Below, piece after piece: positions 1 through 9,204 of a stretch of DNA of 64,000 nucleotides; position 1 is the stretch's first letter; each line of letters starts with the position of its first letter. This stretch comes from Streptomyces tsukubensis (GTDB lineage: Bacteria > Actinomycetota > Actinomycetes > Streptomycetales > Streptomycetaceae), in contig NZ_CP020700.1 in assembly GCF_003932715.1 (NCBI RefSeq), positions 4,300,501 to 4,364,500 of the forward strand, read 5' to 3'. The notes below the pieces were generated by a model, which made no database searches, was not told the DNA's origin, and saw only the letters and a program-made list of their open reading frames with translations. The position numbers were made by a program, and so were the translations under genes.

Positions 1-690
1 CCCGGGGGCGCCCGGCTCCGGCCCGCGCGCCGAGGCGGCGCCGGGGCCCGGCAGAGTGCCCGACTGGAGCACCAGCGCATCCAGACCGCCGTGGAAGGAG
101 CGCATCCAGTCCGCGGTCTCGGCCCGTACCAGCTCCTGGATGTCCTCCGAGAAGCGCCGCAGCACCGCGAGACAGCGCTCCGCCGCCTCGCTCGCGGTGC
201 CGTCGGTCGGGCCGAGGATCTCCCGTACGCTCTCCGAAGCCCAGTCGAATTGCAGCATCTGCAACCGCCGCTGCACGGCCTGCGCGGTCGCCATATTCCG
301 CATCCATCCCGCGGTGACCCCGAAGTAGCGGTCGCAGGCATGGCAGGCCGCGCCCAGGAGCAGCGAAAGATAGCCCCACCCCGCGGCGCCCGCCAGCCGG
401 CCGGTCAGGTCCAGCAGGGGGAGGGCGGCCCCGGCGATGGTGCCCAGGGCCGTACCGAGCCGCAGCAGCCGCCCCGTACGCCGCTTCCAGACCCGGTCCG
501 CCAGATACCAGTCCACCGTCCGCAGCGCGGCCGCCTCCACCCAGCGGTACAGCTCGTCGAGGCGCTCGGCGGGCTCGCCCCAGTCGCCCAGCGGGAAGGG
601 CCGTCCGGTCAGATCACCGCGCGGCGGCTCGCTCCGTTCGCTCCGCTCCTCCGGGGCCGGGCCCCCGGGCTGCATCTCCGGCTGGCTCAC
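1..690 (-). CDS. SLATT-domain membrane protein (3' end outside window)
   Basis: Partial gene with 230 codons visible; the C-terminus lies left of base 1. I chose the GTG at 690 because GAGGAG lies about 8 nt upstream. The protein has a charged N-terminus, an amphipathic helix (about 43-62), then two hydrophobic segments (about 75-95 and 103-120) separated by a short loop, then a long helical cytosolic tail. This two-TM layout with a following DRYFG stretch fits the SLATT (SMODS/SLOG-associating 2TM effector) family. Family members are proposed pore-forming effectors in nucleotide-second-messenger systems, but no cyclase or SLOG gene is visible here. It diverges from the ybaB-recR genes and is probably a housekeeping paralogue. 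The fold call is from the hydropathy pattern and general resemblance. Confidence 0.7.
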   Translation of the reverse strand, partial: MSQPEMQPGGPAPEERSERSEPPRGDLTGRPFPLGDWGEPAERLDELYRWVEAAALRTVDWYLADRVWKRRTGRLLRLGTALGTIAGAALPLLDLTGRLAGAAGWGYLSLLLGAACHACDRYFGVTAGWMRNMATAQAVQRRLQMLQFDWASESVREILGPTDGTASEAAERCLAVLRRFSEDIQELVRAETADWMRSFHGGLDALVLQSGTLPGPGAASARGPEPGAPG

Positions 691-1039
691 CGGGACACTC
701 CTCTGCGACGTATAGGACGGTTCTCAGGCGTTGCTGCCGTGGCCGGCGGTGTCCCCGGGTGCGGTGCGAACCGCGTGCGCGGTGATGCGCCCGCATACGG
801 GAACGACATGTCCTTTCCTACCGCCGAATGGGTGGCCGTGTGAGGGAAATCCCGGTATTTCCGTCGGCGGAAGGCCCTGGAGAGGGCCCTGATCGGAAGA
901 CGGCCCCGCAGCTTAGCCCCTCCGACGGCCGGACCGCCGCTCGGTGCGGCGCTCCGATCCGGGACCACGTAGGCTCGACGGAGTACCCGTTGTGATGTAC
1001 GGCGTACCCGTTTGTGATGCCGAGATGCCAGGAGTGACC

Positions 1040-1375
1040 GTGTTCCCCGGTGGTGGCCAGCCCAATATGCAGCAGCTCCTCCAGCAGGCCCAGAAGATGC
1101 AGCAGGACCTCGCGCAGGCCCAGGAGGAACTGGCGCGGACCGAGGTCGACGGGCAGGCGGGCGGCGGTCTGGTCAAGGCCACCGTGACCGGCTCCGGTGA
1201 ACTGCGCGCCCTGGTGATCGACCCCAAGGCGGTCGACCCCGAGGACACCGAGACCCTCGCGGACCTCGTGGTCGCCGCCGTACAGGCCGCCAACGAGAAC
1301 GCACAGCAGCTGGCGCAGCAGAAGCTCGGCCCGCTGACGCAGGGGCTGGGCGGGATGCCGGGTCTGCCGTTCTGA
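1040..1375 (+). CDS. ybaB: YbaB/EbfC family nucleoid-associated protein
   Basis: 111-residue DNA-binding protein of the YbaB/EbfC family, which forms homodimers and is usually encoded directly upstream of recR, as here. Visible features are a Gln-rich N-terminal coiled-coil helix ([12 protein letters not shown]) followed by a beta-sheet with the family pattern [20 protein letters not shown] and a [11 protein letters not shown] turn. I chose GTG at 1040 because AGGAG lies 5 nt upstream; an in-frame ATG at 1025 has no comparable site and would add five residues. The Gly-rich [10 protein letters not shown] tail is usual for actinobacterial members. It probably acts with RecR in DNA repair or nucleoid organisation, which is inferred from conserved gene order. 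Confidence 0.93.
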   Translation: MFPGGGQPNMQQLLQQAQKMQQDLAQAQEELARTEVDGQAGGGLVKATVTGSGELRALVIDPKAVDPEDTETLADLVVAAVQAANENAQQLAQQKLGPLTQGLGGMPGLPF

Positions 1376-1546
1376 TCCGGCATCCGGGCTGCTTCCGGTC
1401 CTCCGGTCTTCTGGACGGGGCGGCTCAGCCACTACGGTGAGACGGGCCGCGGGATCCCGGCAACCGAGTGTCCGGATGGCCGGGGTGTCCGGCGGCCGGT
1501 ACTCCGGTCGTAGAGCAGCGGCCAGGAGCAGAGGAAAGGCAGTCCG

Positions 1547-2146
1547 TTGTACGAAGGCGTGGTTCAGGATCTGATCGACGAGCTGGGCAGGCTGCCCGGC
1601 GTCGGTCCCAAGAGCGCGCAGCGGATCGCCTTCCACATCCTCCAGGCCGAACCGGCCGACGTCCGCCGGCTCGCCCACGCCCTGCTGGAAGTGAAGGACA
1701 AGGTCCGCTTCTGCTCCGTCTGCGGCAACGTCGCCCAGCAGGAACAGTGCAACATCTGCCGCGACCCGCGCCGCGACCCCTCCGTCATCTGTGTGGTGGA
1801 GGAGTCGAAGGACGTCGTGGCGGTCGAGCGGACCCGTGAGTTCCGGGGCCGCTACCACGTGCTCGGCGGGGCGATCAGCCCCATCGAGGGCGTCGGCCCC
1901 GACGACCTGCGGATCCGGGAGCTGCTGGCGCGGCTCGCGGACGGCACGGTCACCGAGCTGATCCTGGCCACGGACCCCAATCTGGAGGGCGAGGCCACGG
2001 CCACCTACCTGGCCCGGATGATCAAACCCATGGGTTTGAAGGTCACCCGGCTGGCCAGTGGTCTCCCTGTGGGGGGAGACTTGGAATACGCCGACGAGGT
2101 CACGCTGGGACGTGCCTTCGAGGGGAGACGACTTCTCGATGTCTGA
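1547..2146 (+). CDS. recR: Recombination mediator RecR
   Basis: 199-residue RecR, the toroidal zinc-binding protein that loads RecA at gaps in the RecFOR pathway. The start is TTG at 1547, supported by the purine-rich AGAGGAAAGG upstream and by the protein beginning [19 protein letters not shown], the typical RecR N-terminus with its helix-hairpin-helix. A C4 zinc motif follows (CSVCGN about 57-61, then CNIC about 69-72). The Toprim segment contains VVEESKD and later the [15 protein letters not shown] acidic motif. Length is normal for the family. The gene ends inside the start of the next gene (8-nt overlap), so the two are translationally coupled. Confidence 0.97.
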   Translation: MYEGVVQDLIDELGRLPGVGPKSAQRIAFHILQAEPADVRRLAHALLEVKDKVRFCSVCGNVAQQEQCNICRDPRRDPSVICVVEESKDVVAVERTREFRGRYHVLGGAISPIEGVGPDDLRIRELLARLADGTVTELILATDPNLEGEATATYLARMIKPMGLKVTRLASGLPVGGDLEYADEVTLGRAFEGRRLLDV

Positions 2147-2795
2147 CGCCATGCTGCACGCCGTGAACCAGGACCCCGCCGATTTCGCGGTCCAGATCGC
2201 GGACTCGGTCGAGTCCTTCATCGTCGCTGTGACGGAAGTCGCGAAGGGCGACGAACCGGACAGCGCCGTACCGTTTCTGCTGCTGGAGGTCTCCCAGTTG
2301 CTGCTGACCGGCGGCCGGCTGGGTGCACATGAGGACATCGTTCCGGACGAGCGGTACGAACCGGACACCGGGCCGGAGCCGGACGTGGACGAGCTGCGGG
2401 AGCGGCTCGCCCGGATGCTGGAACCGGTCGATGTGTTCTCCGAGGTCTTCGATCCGTACGAGCCCCGCAAGGCGCCCGTCGCGTTCCGCATCTCGGACAA
2501 CATCGCGGACATCGTCACCGATCTGCGGCACGGCCTCGCCCACTACCGGGCCGGGCGCACCACCGAAGCGCTGTGGTGGTGGCAGTTCTCGTACTTCTCC
2601 AACTGGGGGCCGACCGCTTCGGCGACCCTGCGGGCGCTCCAGTCACTGGTGTCGCACGTCCGGCTGGACCAGCCGCTGGCCGAGCTGGACGGACTGGACA
2701 CGGACGAGGACCTCGCCGAGGAAGCGCTGGCCGAGGAGGCCGGGCGGGTGATGGCGGCGGAGATCGCCGCACCGCTGGGGCTGCGCAGCCCCTGA
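2139..2795 (+). CDS. DUF5063 family protein
   Basis: 218-residue acidic cytosolic protein. It starts at ATG 2139, overlapping the recR stop, with AGGGGAG upstream. The ATG gives [24 protein letters not shown], and an earlier in-frame extension would lie inside recR. Mostly helical, with a central acidic stretch ([15 protein letters not shown]) and a conserved region around [30 protein letters not shown]. This matches the DUF5063 family, which sits between recR and ask in actinobacteria. The function is unknown; the coupling to recR is the only hint. Confidence 0.85.
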   Translation: MSDAMLHAVNQDPADFAVQIADSVESFIVAVTEVAKGDEPDSAVPFLLLEVSQLLLTGGRLGAHEDIVPDERYEPDTGPEPDVDELRERLARMLEPVDVFSEVFDPYEPRKAPVAFRISDNIADIVTDLRHGLAHYRAGRTTEALWWWQFSYFSNWGPTASATLRALQSLVSHVRLDQPLAELDGLDTDEDLAEEALAEEAGRVMAAEIAAPLGLRSP

Positions 2796-3046
2796 CCCGT
2801 ACCGCGGACCCGTGGCGGCTTCGGCCCTGTCCGGGTGGACGCGGCGCGTCCGTTCCTGTGAGGCCGCCCACATGGTGCGTACCAAGGTCCTCTCCGGGGC
2901 AGTAGGCCTGCCGGGCGGAACTGTTCATCAGGCGAGCCGGGCATCTCAGCATGTGATGTGCCGGAGGCCGGACCGGGGCCGCTCGTTAAACTGGGCCGAC
3001 CGCAGACCACAGGACTGCGGCGGAAGAAACCGAGCGAGGAGCGCAC

Positions 3047-4318
3047 GTGGGCCTTGTCGTGCAGAAGTACGGAGGCTCCTCCGTTGCCGATGCCGAAGGC
3101 ATCAAGCGCGTCGCCAAGCGGATCGTGGATGCCAAGAAGGACGGCCACCAAGTGGTCGTCGTGGTCTCCGCGATGGGCGACACGACGGACGAGCTGATCG
3201 ACCTCGCGGAGCAGGTGTCGCCGATCCCTGCGGGCCGCGAGTTCGACATGCTGCTGACCGCGGGGGAGCGGATCTCCATGGCCCTGCTGGCCATGGCGAT
3301 CAAAAACCTGGGCCACGAGGCCCAGTCCTTCACCGGCAGCCAGGCCGGCGTCATCACCGACTCGGTCCACAACAAAGCGCGCATCATTGATGTCACGCCG
3401 GGCCGGATCCGTACCGCGCTGGACGAGGGCAATATCGCCATCGTCGCCGGGTTCCAGGGTGTGTCCCAGGACAAGAAGGACATCACCACCCTCGGCCGCG
3501 GCGGCTCCGACACCACCGCCGTCGCCCTGGCCGCCGCGCTGGACGCCGAGGTCTGCGAGATCTACACGGACGTCGACGGCGTCTTCACCGCCGACCCCCG
3601 GGTCGTCCCCAAGGCCAGGAAGATCGACTGGATCTCCTTCGAGGACATGCTGGAGCTGGCCTCCTCCGGCTCCAAGGTGCTGCTCCACCGCTGTGTCGAG
3701 TACGCCCGCCGCTACAACATTCCGATCCACGTCCGCTCGTCCTTCTCCGGGCTGCGCGGCACCTGGGTGAGCAACGAACCGCAGGGAGACCAGCAGATGG
3801 AGCACGCCATCATCTCCGGAGTCGCCCATGACGTCTCCGAGGCCAAGATCACGGTCGTCGGGGTGCCCGACAAGCCGGGCGAGGCGGCGGCCATCTTCCG
3901 TGCGATCGCGGACGCCGACATCAATCTGGACATGATCGTCCAGAATGTGTCCGCGGCCACCACCGCTCTGACCGACATCTCCTTCACGCTGCCCAAGACG
4001 GACGGCGCCCGGGCGATCGAAGAGCTGGAGAGGGCCAAGGACCGGATCGGCTTCGAATCGCTGCGCTACGACGACCAGATCGGCAAGATCTCCCTGGTCG
4101 GCGCCGGTATGAAGACCAACCCGGGGGTTACGGCCTCCTTCTTCGAGGCGCTCACGGACGCCGGGGTCAACATCGAGCTGATCTCGACCTCCGAGATTCG
4201 TATCTCGGTCGTCACCCGTGCCGACGACGTCACCGAGGCGGTGCGCGCCGTGCACAGCCGCTTCGGTCTGGACAGCGACACCGACGAGGCCGTGGTCTAC
4301 GGAGGCACCGGCCGATGA
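3047..4318 (+). CDS. ask: Aspartate kinase (alpha form, with internal beta start)
   Basis: 423-residue aspartokinase catalysing the first step of the aspartate pathway (lysine, diaminopimelate, threonine, methionine). The N-terminus is [17 protein letters not shown], the kinase KYGGSS motif, followed by [12 protein letters not shown] and [16 protein letters not shown], characteristic of class II actinobacterial lysine/threonine-regulated enzymes. Two ACT domains fill roughly 265-420 ([17 protein letters not shown] and [22 protein letters not shown]). An in-frame ATG at 3797 (residue 251) has AGGGAG about 8 nt upstream and would give the separately translated regulatory beta subunit known from Bacillus and Corynebacterium. 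The stop overlaps the next gene by 4 nt (ATGA), so ask and asd are coupled. Confidence 0.97.
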   Translation: MGLVVQKYGGSSVADAEGIKRVAKRIVDAKKDGHQVVVVVSAMGDTTDELIDLAEQVSPIPAGREFDMLLTAGERISMALLAMAIKNLGHEAQSFTGSQAGVITDSVHNKARIIDVTPGRIRTALDEGNIAIVAGFQGVSQDKKDITTLGRGGSDTTAVALAAALDAEVCEIYTDVDGVFTADPRVVPKARKIDWISFEDMLELASSGSKVLLHRCVEYARRYNIPIHVRSSFSGLRGTWVSNEPQGDQQMEHAIISGVAHDVSEAKITVVGVPDKPGEAAAIFRAIADADINLDMIVQNVSAATTALTDISFTLPKTDGARAIEELERAKDRIGFESLRYDDQIGKISLVGAGMKTNPGVTASFFEALTDAGVNIELISTSEIRISVVTRADDVTEAVRAVHSRFGLDSDTDEAVVYGGTGR

Positions 4319-5523
4319 TCCGCAAGCCGGCGCTCGCGGTCGTCGGAGCGACCGGAGCCGTCGGTGCGGTGATGCTGGAGCTGCTCTCCCGCAACGAGGA
4401 CGTCTGGGGCGCGATCCGCCTCGTCGCCTCCCCGCGCTCGGCCGGCCGCAAGCTGGCCGTGCGCGGGGAGGAGTGCGAGGTCGTCCCGCTGACGGAGGAG
4501 GCGCTCGGCGGGATCGACGTGGCGATGTTCCTGGTGCCCGCGGAGGTGTCCGCGCAGTGGGCGCCGGTCGCCGCCGCCAAGGGCGCGGTCGTCGTGGACG
4601 CGTCCGCGGCGTTCCGGCTCGACCCGGACGTGCCGCTGGTCGTCCCCGAAATCAATCCCCACGCGATACGGGTACGGCCGCGGGGCATCGTCGCCGGACC
4701 CCATGACACCACCCTCGCCATGCTCCCGGCGGTGGGCGCCCTGCATGCCGAGTTCGGGCTGCGGCAGCTGGTCGTCGCCTCGTACCAGGCCGTCAGCGGC
4801 GCGGGCCGGGACGCCGTCGCCGTACTGCGGGCGCAGACCGCGCTGGTCGCGGGGACCGGACTGGGCGAGACGCCCGGGGACGTACGCCGCGCCGTGGAGG
4901 CGACGGCGGGCCGCCGCCCGGGCGGCGCGAGTCACGGCGCTTCGGGTGCGGGGTTCGGAGGTTCCGGCGCGGGCTTCGGAGCGCCGGGCTCCGGTACGGG
5001 CCACAGTGCTTCGGGTACGGGCTCCGGTGCCGCGGCCACCGGCTTCGGGCCCTTCCCCGCGCCCGTCGCCCTCAACGTCGTGCCCTGGACCGGCGAACCC
5101 GCCGAGGACGGCTGGTCCTCCGAGGAACTGGGGCTGCGGGCGGAGGTCCGCAAAGTCCTCGACCTGCCGGGGCTGCACGTCTCGGCAACCTGCGTCAGGG
5201 TCCCCGTACTGACCACGCACTCCCTCGCCGTGCACGCCCGCTTCGAAACGGAGGTGACGGTCGCCCGGGCCCACGAGATCCTCGCGACCTCGCCCGGTGT
5301 GGTCCTCTTCGACGATCCGGCGGCCGGGGAGTTCCCGACGCCCGCCGATGTCGTCGGCACCGATCCGACCTGGGTGGGCCGGGTACGCCGGTCGCCGGAC
5401 GACCCCTGCGCCCTGGAGCTCTTCGTCTGCGGGGACAACCTCCGCAAGGGCGCCGCGCTGAACACCGCTCAGATCGCCGAGTCCGTCGCACAGTCGCTGA
5501 CGCCCTCCCACCCTGTCCGATGA
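4315..5523 (+). CDS. asd: Aspartate-semialdehyde dehydrogenase homologue lacking the catalytic cysteine
   Basis: 402-residue member of the Asd family, coupled to ask by an ATGA overlap. The NADP-binding start ([12 protein letters not shown]) and the mid-domain [10 protein letters not shown] are conserved, as are the later Arg/His-bearing strand (SATCVRVPV, then HSL) and the C-terminal [12 protein letters not shown]. The active-site motif, normally N-P-N-C-T-T, reads G-P-H-D-T-T here: codon 131 (4705-4707) is GAC (Asp) instead of the nucleophilic cysteine. A Gly/Ser/Ala-rich segment (about residues 202-242) is inserted after the GAGR region; it is low in complexity and probably a surface loop. 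By established chemistry this copy should not reduce aspartyl phosphate. It is either a pseudoenzyme or a paralogue with another role, and an active Asd is expected elsewhere in the genome. Confidence 0.9.
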   Translation: MIRKPALAVVGATGAVGAVMLELLSRNEDVWGAIRLVASPRSAGRKLAVRGEECEVVPLTEEALGGIDVAMFLVPAEVSAQWAPVAAAKGAVVVDASAAFRLDPDVPLVVPEINPHAIRVRPRGIVAGPHDTTLAMLPAVGALHAEFGLRQLVVASYQAVSGAGRDAVAVLRAQTALVAGTGLGETPGDVRRAVEATAGRRPGGASHGASGAGFGGSGAGFGAPGSGTGHSASGTGSGAAATGFGPFPAPVALNVVPWTGEPAEDGWSSEELGLRAEVRKVLDLPGLHVSATCVRVPVLTTHSLAVHARFETEVTVARAHEILATSPGVVLFDDPAAGEFPTPADVVGTDPTWVGRVRRSPDDPCALELFVCGDNLRKGAALNTAQIAESVAQSLTPSHPVR

Positions 5524-5834
5524 TCGGTTCGCGGCTTATTTCGGGCCCTTCGACCTGTCTAAATGGTGCCTACACTTTGTAGGATCTGTGAACGCCCCGT
5601 GAGTGCAACCGCAGGTCCGTACCGGCTCGGCGCGGGTGCGAAGATGGCCAACGGTTCCCTACTCCCGTACTGCAACCGTCAGTTGGGCGGGGAGCGTCTT
5701 TGCGGGCACCGCCGGTCGGCGCCGCGAAACAGGGGCATTGGGGAAGAGCGACGACGCATGGCTGCAGAGAACTCACGGTCGGAAACCGAAGCATGCGCGT
5801 ACAACCCTGAGGGGGGGACGCGGGTCCAACAGAC
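5524..5834 (+). other. Intergenic region upstream of the sigma factor gene
   Basis: 311 bases between asd and the sigma gene with no convincing coding frame. It holds a short AT-richer patch (about 5530-5585) that could carry a promoter and a purine run (GAGGGGGGGACG) at about 5811-5822. I could not identify a confident -10/-35 pair. Confidence 0.4.
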
Positions 5835-6527
5835 GTGGCAGAGGTACTCGACTTCGCAAGGGTGGCGGCACCCGGTGTCTCCGTACGCCCTTTCCGCAGG
5901 CCGCGCCTGCCGGGGGGCATGCCGGTGATCGCGCCCGTGCCGTCCACGCCCTCGACGCCCCCCGGAGCCGCGCTCTCCCCGGGCATCCCCGCCCAGCGGG
6001 AGAACGCCGCGGCCGCGGCACCGGCCGTGGCCCTCGGCACGACCGTCGACCACCTCACGGAGACCTACCGCGCGCACTACCGCTCCCTGCTGGGACTGGC
6101 CGCGCTGCTCCTCGACGACACCGCCTCCTGCGAGGACGTCGTCCAGGAGGCCTTCATCCGGGTGCACTCCGCGCGGAACCGGGTCCGTGACCCCGAGAAG
6201 ACCCTCGCCTATCTGCGGCAGACCGTCGTCAACCTCTCCCGTTCGGCGCTGCGCCGGCGCATCCTCGGCCTCAAGCTGCTCTCCAAGCCGATGCCCGACA
6301 TGGCGAGCGCGGAGGAGGGGGCGTACGACCGGCTGGAACGGGACGACCTGATCAAGGCGATGCGCGGCCTCCAGCGCCGTCAGCGCGAGGTCCTCGTCCT
6401 GCGGTACTTCGCGGATATGACCGAGGCCCAGGTCGCCCAGACGCTGGGCATATCCCTCGGTTCGGTGAAGGCGTACGGCTCCCGTGGCATAGCGGCCCTG
6501 CGGGTGGCCATGGGGGCCACGAAGTGA
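5835..6527 (+). CDS. ECF-type (SigE-family) RNA polymerase sigma factor
   Basis: 230-residue sigma70-family factor. After a Pro-rich N-terminal extension of about 55 residues, region 2 runs from YRAHYRSLLGLAALLLDDTASCEDVVQEAFIRVH (about 72-105) and region 4 from LERDDLIKAMRGLQRRQREVLVLRYFADMTEAQVAQTLGISLGSVKAYGSRGIAALR (about 165-222). The helix-turn-helix is complete. The GTG start at 5835 is the first in-frame start after the purine run, though the spacing is long, so a later start is possible. The stop overlaps the following GTG by 4 nt, an arrangement typical of sigma and cognate membrane-regulator pairs. Stress- or development-linked regulation is inferred from context. Confidence 0.88.
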   Translation: MAEVLDFARVAAPGVSVRPFRRPRLPGGMPVIAPVPSTPSTPPGAALSPGIPAQRENAAAAAPAVALGTTVDHLTETYRAHYRSLLGLAALLLDDTASCEDVVQEAFIRVHSARNRVRDPEKTLAYLRQTVVNLSRSALRRRILGLKLLSKPMPDMASAEEGAYDRLERDDLIKAMRGLQRRQREVLVLRYFADMTEAQVAQTLGISLGSVKAYGSRGIAALRVAMGATK

Positions 6528-7759
6528 GCGGCGGGCACGGCAAGGACCCGGGTACCGGGCAGAACGAGCAGCCGGAGGGGCAACCGGACGGGCCGCTCGA
6601 CGACCGGACGGAAAACGGAAACGTGAACAACAGGCCGGACAACGGATACGGCGCGGATGCGCCGGAGCCCTCGGAACAGCGGGACCCGCGGCCCGGACAC
6701 GCCGCCGCCCCGGGCCCCGGCGCGGGCCCCGGACCGGATTCCGGCTCCGACCCCGGATTCGACCTCTCGTCCGATCTGGGGCAGCTCTTCCACCATGCGG
6801 TCGACGGGCTCCAGCCCTCCGACGGCGCCCTGGACCGGCTGCGTACGGCCGTTCCCGCGCGGCGTGCCCGCAAGCGGCAGATGCTGGTGGGCGCGGTCGC
6901 CGCGGTCGTACTGACCGGGACCGCGGTGCCCGCACTCGTCCATGTGGCGAGCTCCGGCGGCACCACCAGCACCAACACCGCCAACGCCGGGCACGACCAG
7001 CCGACCGGCGGCGAGGGCGAACCCTCCGGCACCTCCGGCGGCGGGGACGACGCCGAGCGTCCCCGGCCGGATTCCGGCAAGGGCCGGGACGACGAGACGG
7101 GCACCCGCCCCGGCGGCCCTTCGACGGGCCCTTCGGACGGCAACTACACGGCCAAGAACCCCGAGGCCACCGGCGGCAGCGGCGACGCACCCGCCGACTC
7201 CTCCCCGGCCTGTGAATCCGCCCAGCTCGGCGTCACATCGGCGGCGGCCGATGCACCGGACGCGGACGGCAAGGTGTACGGCGCGTTCCGGGTCGCCAAC
7301 GTCTCCAAGAGCGAATGCGCGGTCAAGGGCGAGGGCACGATCGCCTTCACCGTCAGCGGCGCCGCCGACCAGTCGAAGATCAACGTCGTCGACCACACCG
7401 GCGGCGACGCGGCCCCGGGCCTGCCCTCGCCCGCGAAGGAGCAGCAGACCCCGCTGGTGCTGAAGCCCGCCTCGGCGTACGAGGTGCGGTTCGCGTTCGT
7501 CCCGGACGAGAGCTGTCCCACCGGCCAGCCGTCCCCGGACCCCTCCGCCACGGAGGGCACGACCACCGGTGGCACCGGCAGCCCCGCGGGCCCGCCGCCC
7601 ACCGGGACCGAACCGCAGCTGAGCGGCTCCGACCCGGCTTCCACCGAAGGCAGCGTCTCGGTCACCCACACCGCCGACCCCGGCGCCCCCACGGCCGAGG
7701 CCACCATCCCCAACGCCTGCTCCGGCACGATCTACCGGACCGGCGTCCTGGGCGGCTAG
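6524..7759 (+). CDS. Single-pass membrane protein coupled to the sigma factor (candidate regulator)
   Basis: 411 residues, GTG start overlapping the sigma stop (GTGA). There is a cytosolic part of about 120 residues, rich in Gly/Pro/Asp, with a helical segment DLSSDLGQLFHHAVDGLQPSDGALDRLR. One transmembrane helix follows (about 127-147, MLVGAVAAVVLTGTAVPALV), then a long Gly/Ser/Thr-rich extracellular linker and a compact outer domain (about 225-330) with paired cysteines (PACESA, SECAV, ESCPT). The position suggests an anti-sigma or sensor role, but I see no canonical zinc anti-sigma HxxxCxxC motif. The outer domain resembles the DUF4232-type beta-sandwich. Function is inferred from coupling only. 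Confidence 0.75.
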   Translation: MSGGHGKDPGTGQNEQPEGQPDGPLDDRTENGNVNNRPDNGYGADAPEPSEQRDPRPGHAAAPGPGAGPGPDSGSDPGFDLSSDLGQLFHHAVDGLQPSDGALDRLRTAVPARRARKRQMLVGAVAAVVLTGTAVPALVHVASSGGTTSTNTANAGHDQPTGGEGEPSGTSGGGDDAERPRPDSGKGRDDETGTRPGGPSTGPSDGNYTAKNPEATGGSGDAPADSSPACESAQLGVTSAAADAPDADGKVYGAFRVANVSKSECAVKGEGTIAFTVSGAADQSKINVVDHTGGDAAPGLPSPAKEQQTPLVLKPASAYEVRFAFVPDESCPTGQPSPDPSATEGTTTGGTGSPAGPPPTGTEPQLSGSDPASTEGSVSVTHTADPGAPTAEATIPNACSGTIYRTGVLGG

Positions 7760-7795
7760 CCGTTGAGCGGACGGCCTCTGGGCGGAGGACCGGTC

Positions 7796-8236
7796 ATGGG
7801 GAAAGGGCGGACCATGGGCGACGGGCTTCCCGCGGACGGCGGCACCTCTGCGGATGACGGTACGGAGACACTCCGCAGCTATCTGCACGGGTGCTACGAG
7901 CGGGGCGACCGGGTCGGCTTCCTGCTCCACGACGGCCGTGATTTCCTGGGCTGGGTCCTGGACGTCCACCCGTCCCCGGCCGGGGACGGCGAGACCGGTG
8001 AGGACGGCGAGGCCGGAGAGGCCGGTGACTGCGACTCGGACCTCCCGGAGCGCCCCGCGTCCATGACCGGTCCCTGCGCCCTGCTCGGCTGGGCCCCCAG
8101 CCCCTTCCACGCCCAGGCCTCCGCCGACGGCTCCTGGGCGCCCGACGACGAGTGGATCCTGCTGACCGCCGTCGTCCCGGGCTCCCCGTCCCGCCGCACG
8201 CGTGCCACTCCCGGCTGGATTCCCTACCCCGGCTGA
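7796..8236 (+). CDS. Hypothetical protein
   Basis: 146-residue acidic protein that I do not recognise. ATG at 7796 has GGAGG 7 nt upstream; a TTG at 7763 would extend it by 11 residues without support. Visible content: a short helix LRSYLHGCYERGDRVGFLLHDG, then a likely beta strand pair (FLGWVLDVHP), an acidic Gly/Glu linker (EDGEAGEAGD), and a Trp-rich C-terminal part (PDDEWILLTAVVPG). It follows the sigma/membrane protein pair by 36 nt and faces the SURF1 gene convergently. Confidence 0.65.
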   Translation: MGKGRTMGDGLPADGGTSADDGTETLRSYLHGCYERGDRVGFLLHDGRDFLGWVLDVHPSPAGDGETGEDGEAGEAGDCDSDLPERPASMTGPCALLGWAPSPFHAQASADGSWAPDDEWILLTAVVPGSPSRRTRATPGWIPYPG

Positions 8237-8268
8237 ACACCGGCAGGGCGGGCGCGGGCGTCTCCGGG

Positions 8269-9177
8269 TCAGACCGAGGTGCGCCCGGCCGCCGAGCCCG
8301 TACCCGTACCCGTGTCCGAGCCTTGGCCCCGGCCTTCCGCACCACCGGGACCCGGCACCGCAGCCGCAGCCACGGGAGCCGCCTCGGCCGCACCGGCACC
8401 CGCGTCCTCGCCGCCCGTCGCCGTCTCCGCTTCCAGGGCCAGCCCCAGTTCCTCGTCCTTCAGCATTTCCACTTCACGCCGGAACAGCCGGACCCACATA
8501 AAGAGGATGAACGCCACCCCGGCGAACCACTCGCCCGAGTACCCCAGGTTCTGGAAGGCCTTCAGGTCCAGCCCGGCACCCTCCGGCAGGGTCGCCGGTA
8601 CGGGCCGCAGGCCCGCGTCCGCCTCGGTGAGGGTGACCCACCCGTCGTACACCTGGTCCGGGACCACATTGACCAGCGACGCCGCACTGATCATGGCCAG
8701 CTGTCCCCGGGGCAGCCCGCCCGCCGCGTGGACCCCGTCCTTGCCGACGGTCTCGGAAGCCTGGAGCGCACCCTCGACCGAGACCCGGCCCCCCGGCGCC
8801 GCGGGCGCCGCGGCACCCTCCGGAAGCCAGCCCCGGACCACCGGGAGGGCCCGGCCCCCGTCGGTCTTCAGCAGCGTCAGCACATAGGAACCGGTCCGGC
8901 CCTCCAGCTGCCGCCCCGGGACGAGGAACTGCTCGCCGTAGCTCCCGGAGGCCGTCGCCGTCCGGCCGGACGTCTCCTTGTCGACGGGCAGCAGCTCGTC
9001 CAGCGGCGTCGGCCTCAGCTCCTCCGCCGTCGGCGCCCGCTCCGCCTCCTTCTGGGCCTCGGCGCGATCCTCGAACCGGCCGAGCTGCCAGGTCCCCATG
9101 AAGATGCACAGCGGGATCGCCAGCGCGACGAAGACATTGATGCCCCACCAGCGGGGCGTCAGCAGGAACCTGTACAC
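8269..9177 (-). CDS. SURF1 family cytochrome oxidase biogenesis protein
   Basis: 302-residue SURF1-like membrane protein, presumed to assist haem-copper oxidase assembly. Two transmembrane helices flank a periplasmic domain: the first at about 10-30 (WWGINVFVALAIPLCIFMGTWQL), where the GTWQLGR motif is the family hallmark, and the second at about 228-248 (GEWFAGVAFILFMWVRLFRRE). The outer domain has the expected VRGWLPEGAA strand and a QASETV stretch. The C-terminal tail is Ala/Gly/Pro-rich and disordered, common in Streptomyces. The start is GTG at 9177. It lies 27 nt downstream of the S9 peptidase gene on the same strand and may be cotranscribed. Confidence 0.92.
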   Translation of the reverse strand: MYRFLLTPRWWGINVFVALAIPLCIFMGTWQLGRFEDRAEAQKEAERAPTAEELRPTPLDELLPVDKETSGRTATASGSYGEQFLVPGRQLEGRTGSYVLTLLKTDGGRALPVVRGWLPEGAAAPAAPGGRVSVEGALQASETVGKDGVHAAGGLPRGQLAMISAASLVNVVPDQVYDGWVTLTEADAGLRPVPATLPEGAGLDLKAFQNLGYSGEWFAGVAFILFMWVRLFRREVEMLKDEELGLALEAETATGGEDAGAGAAEAAPVAAAAVPGPGGAEGRGQGSDTGTGTGSAAGRTSV

Positions 9178-9204
9178 CCCTCCACGGTACGGAACGCCTT
9201 CCGG

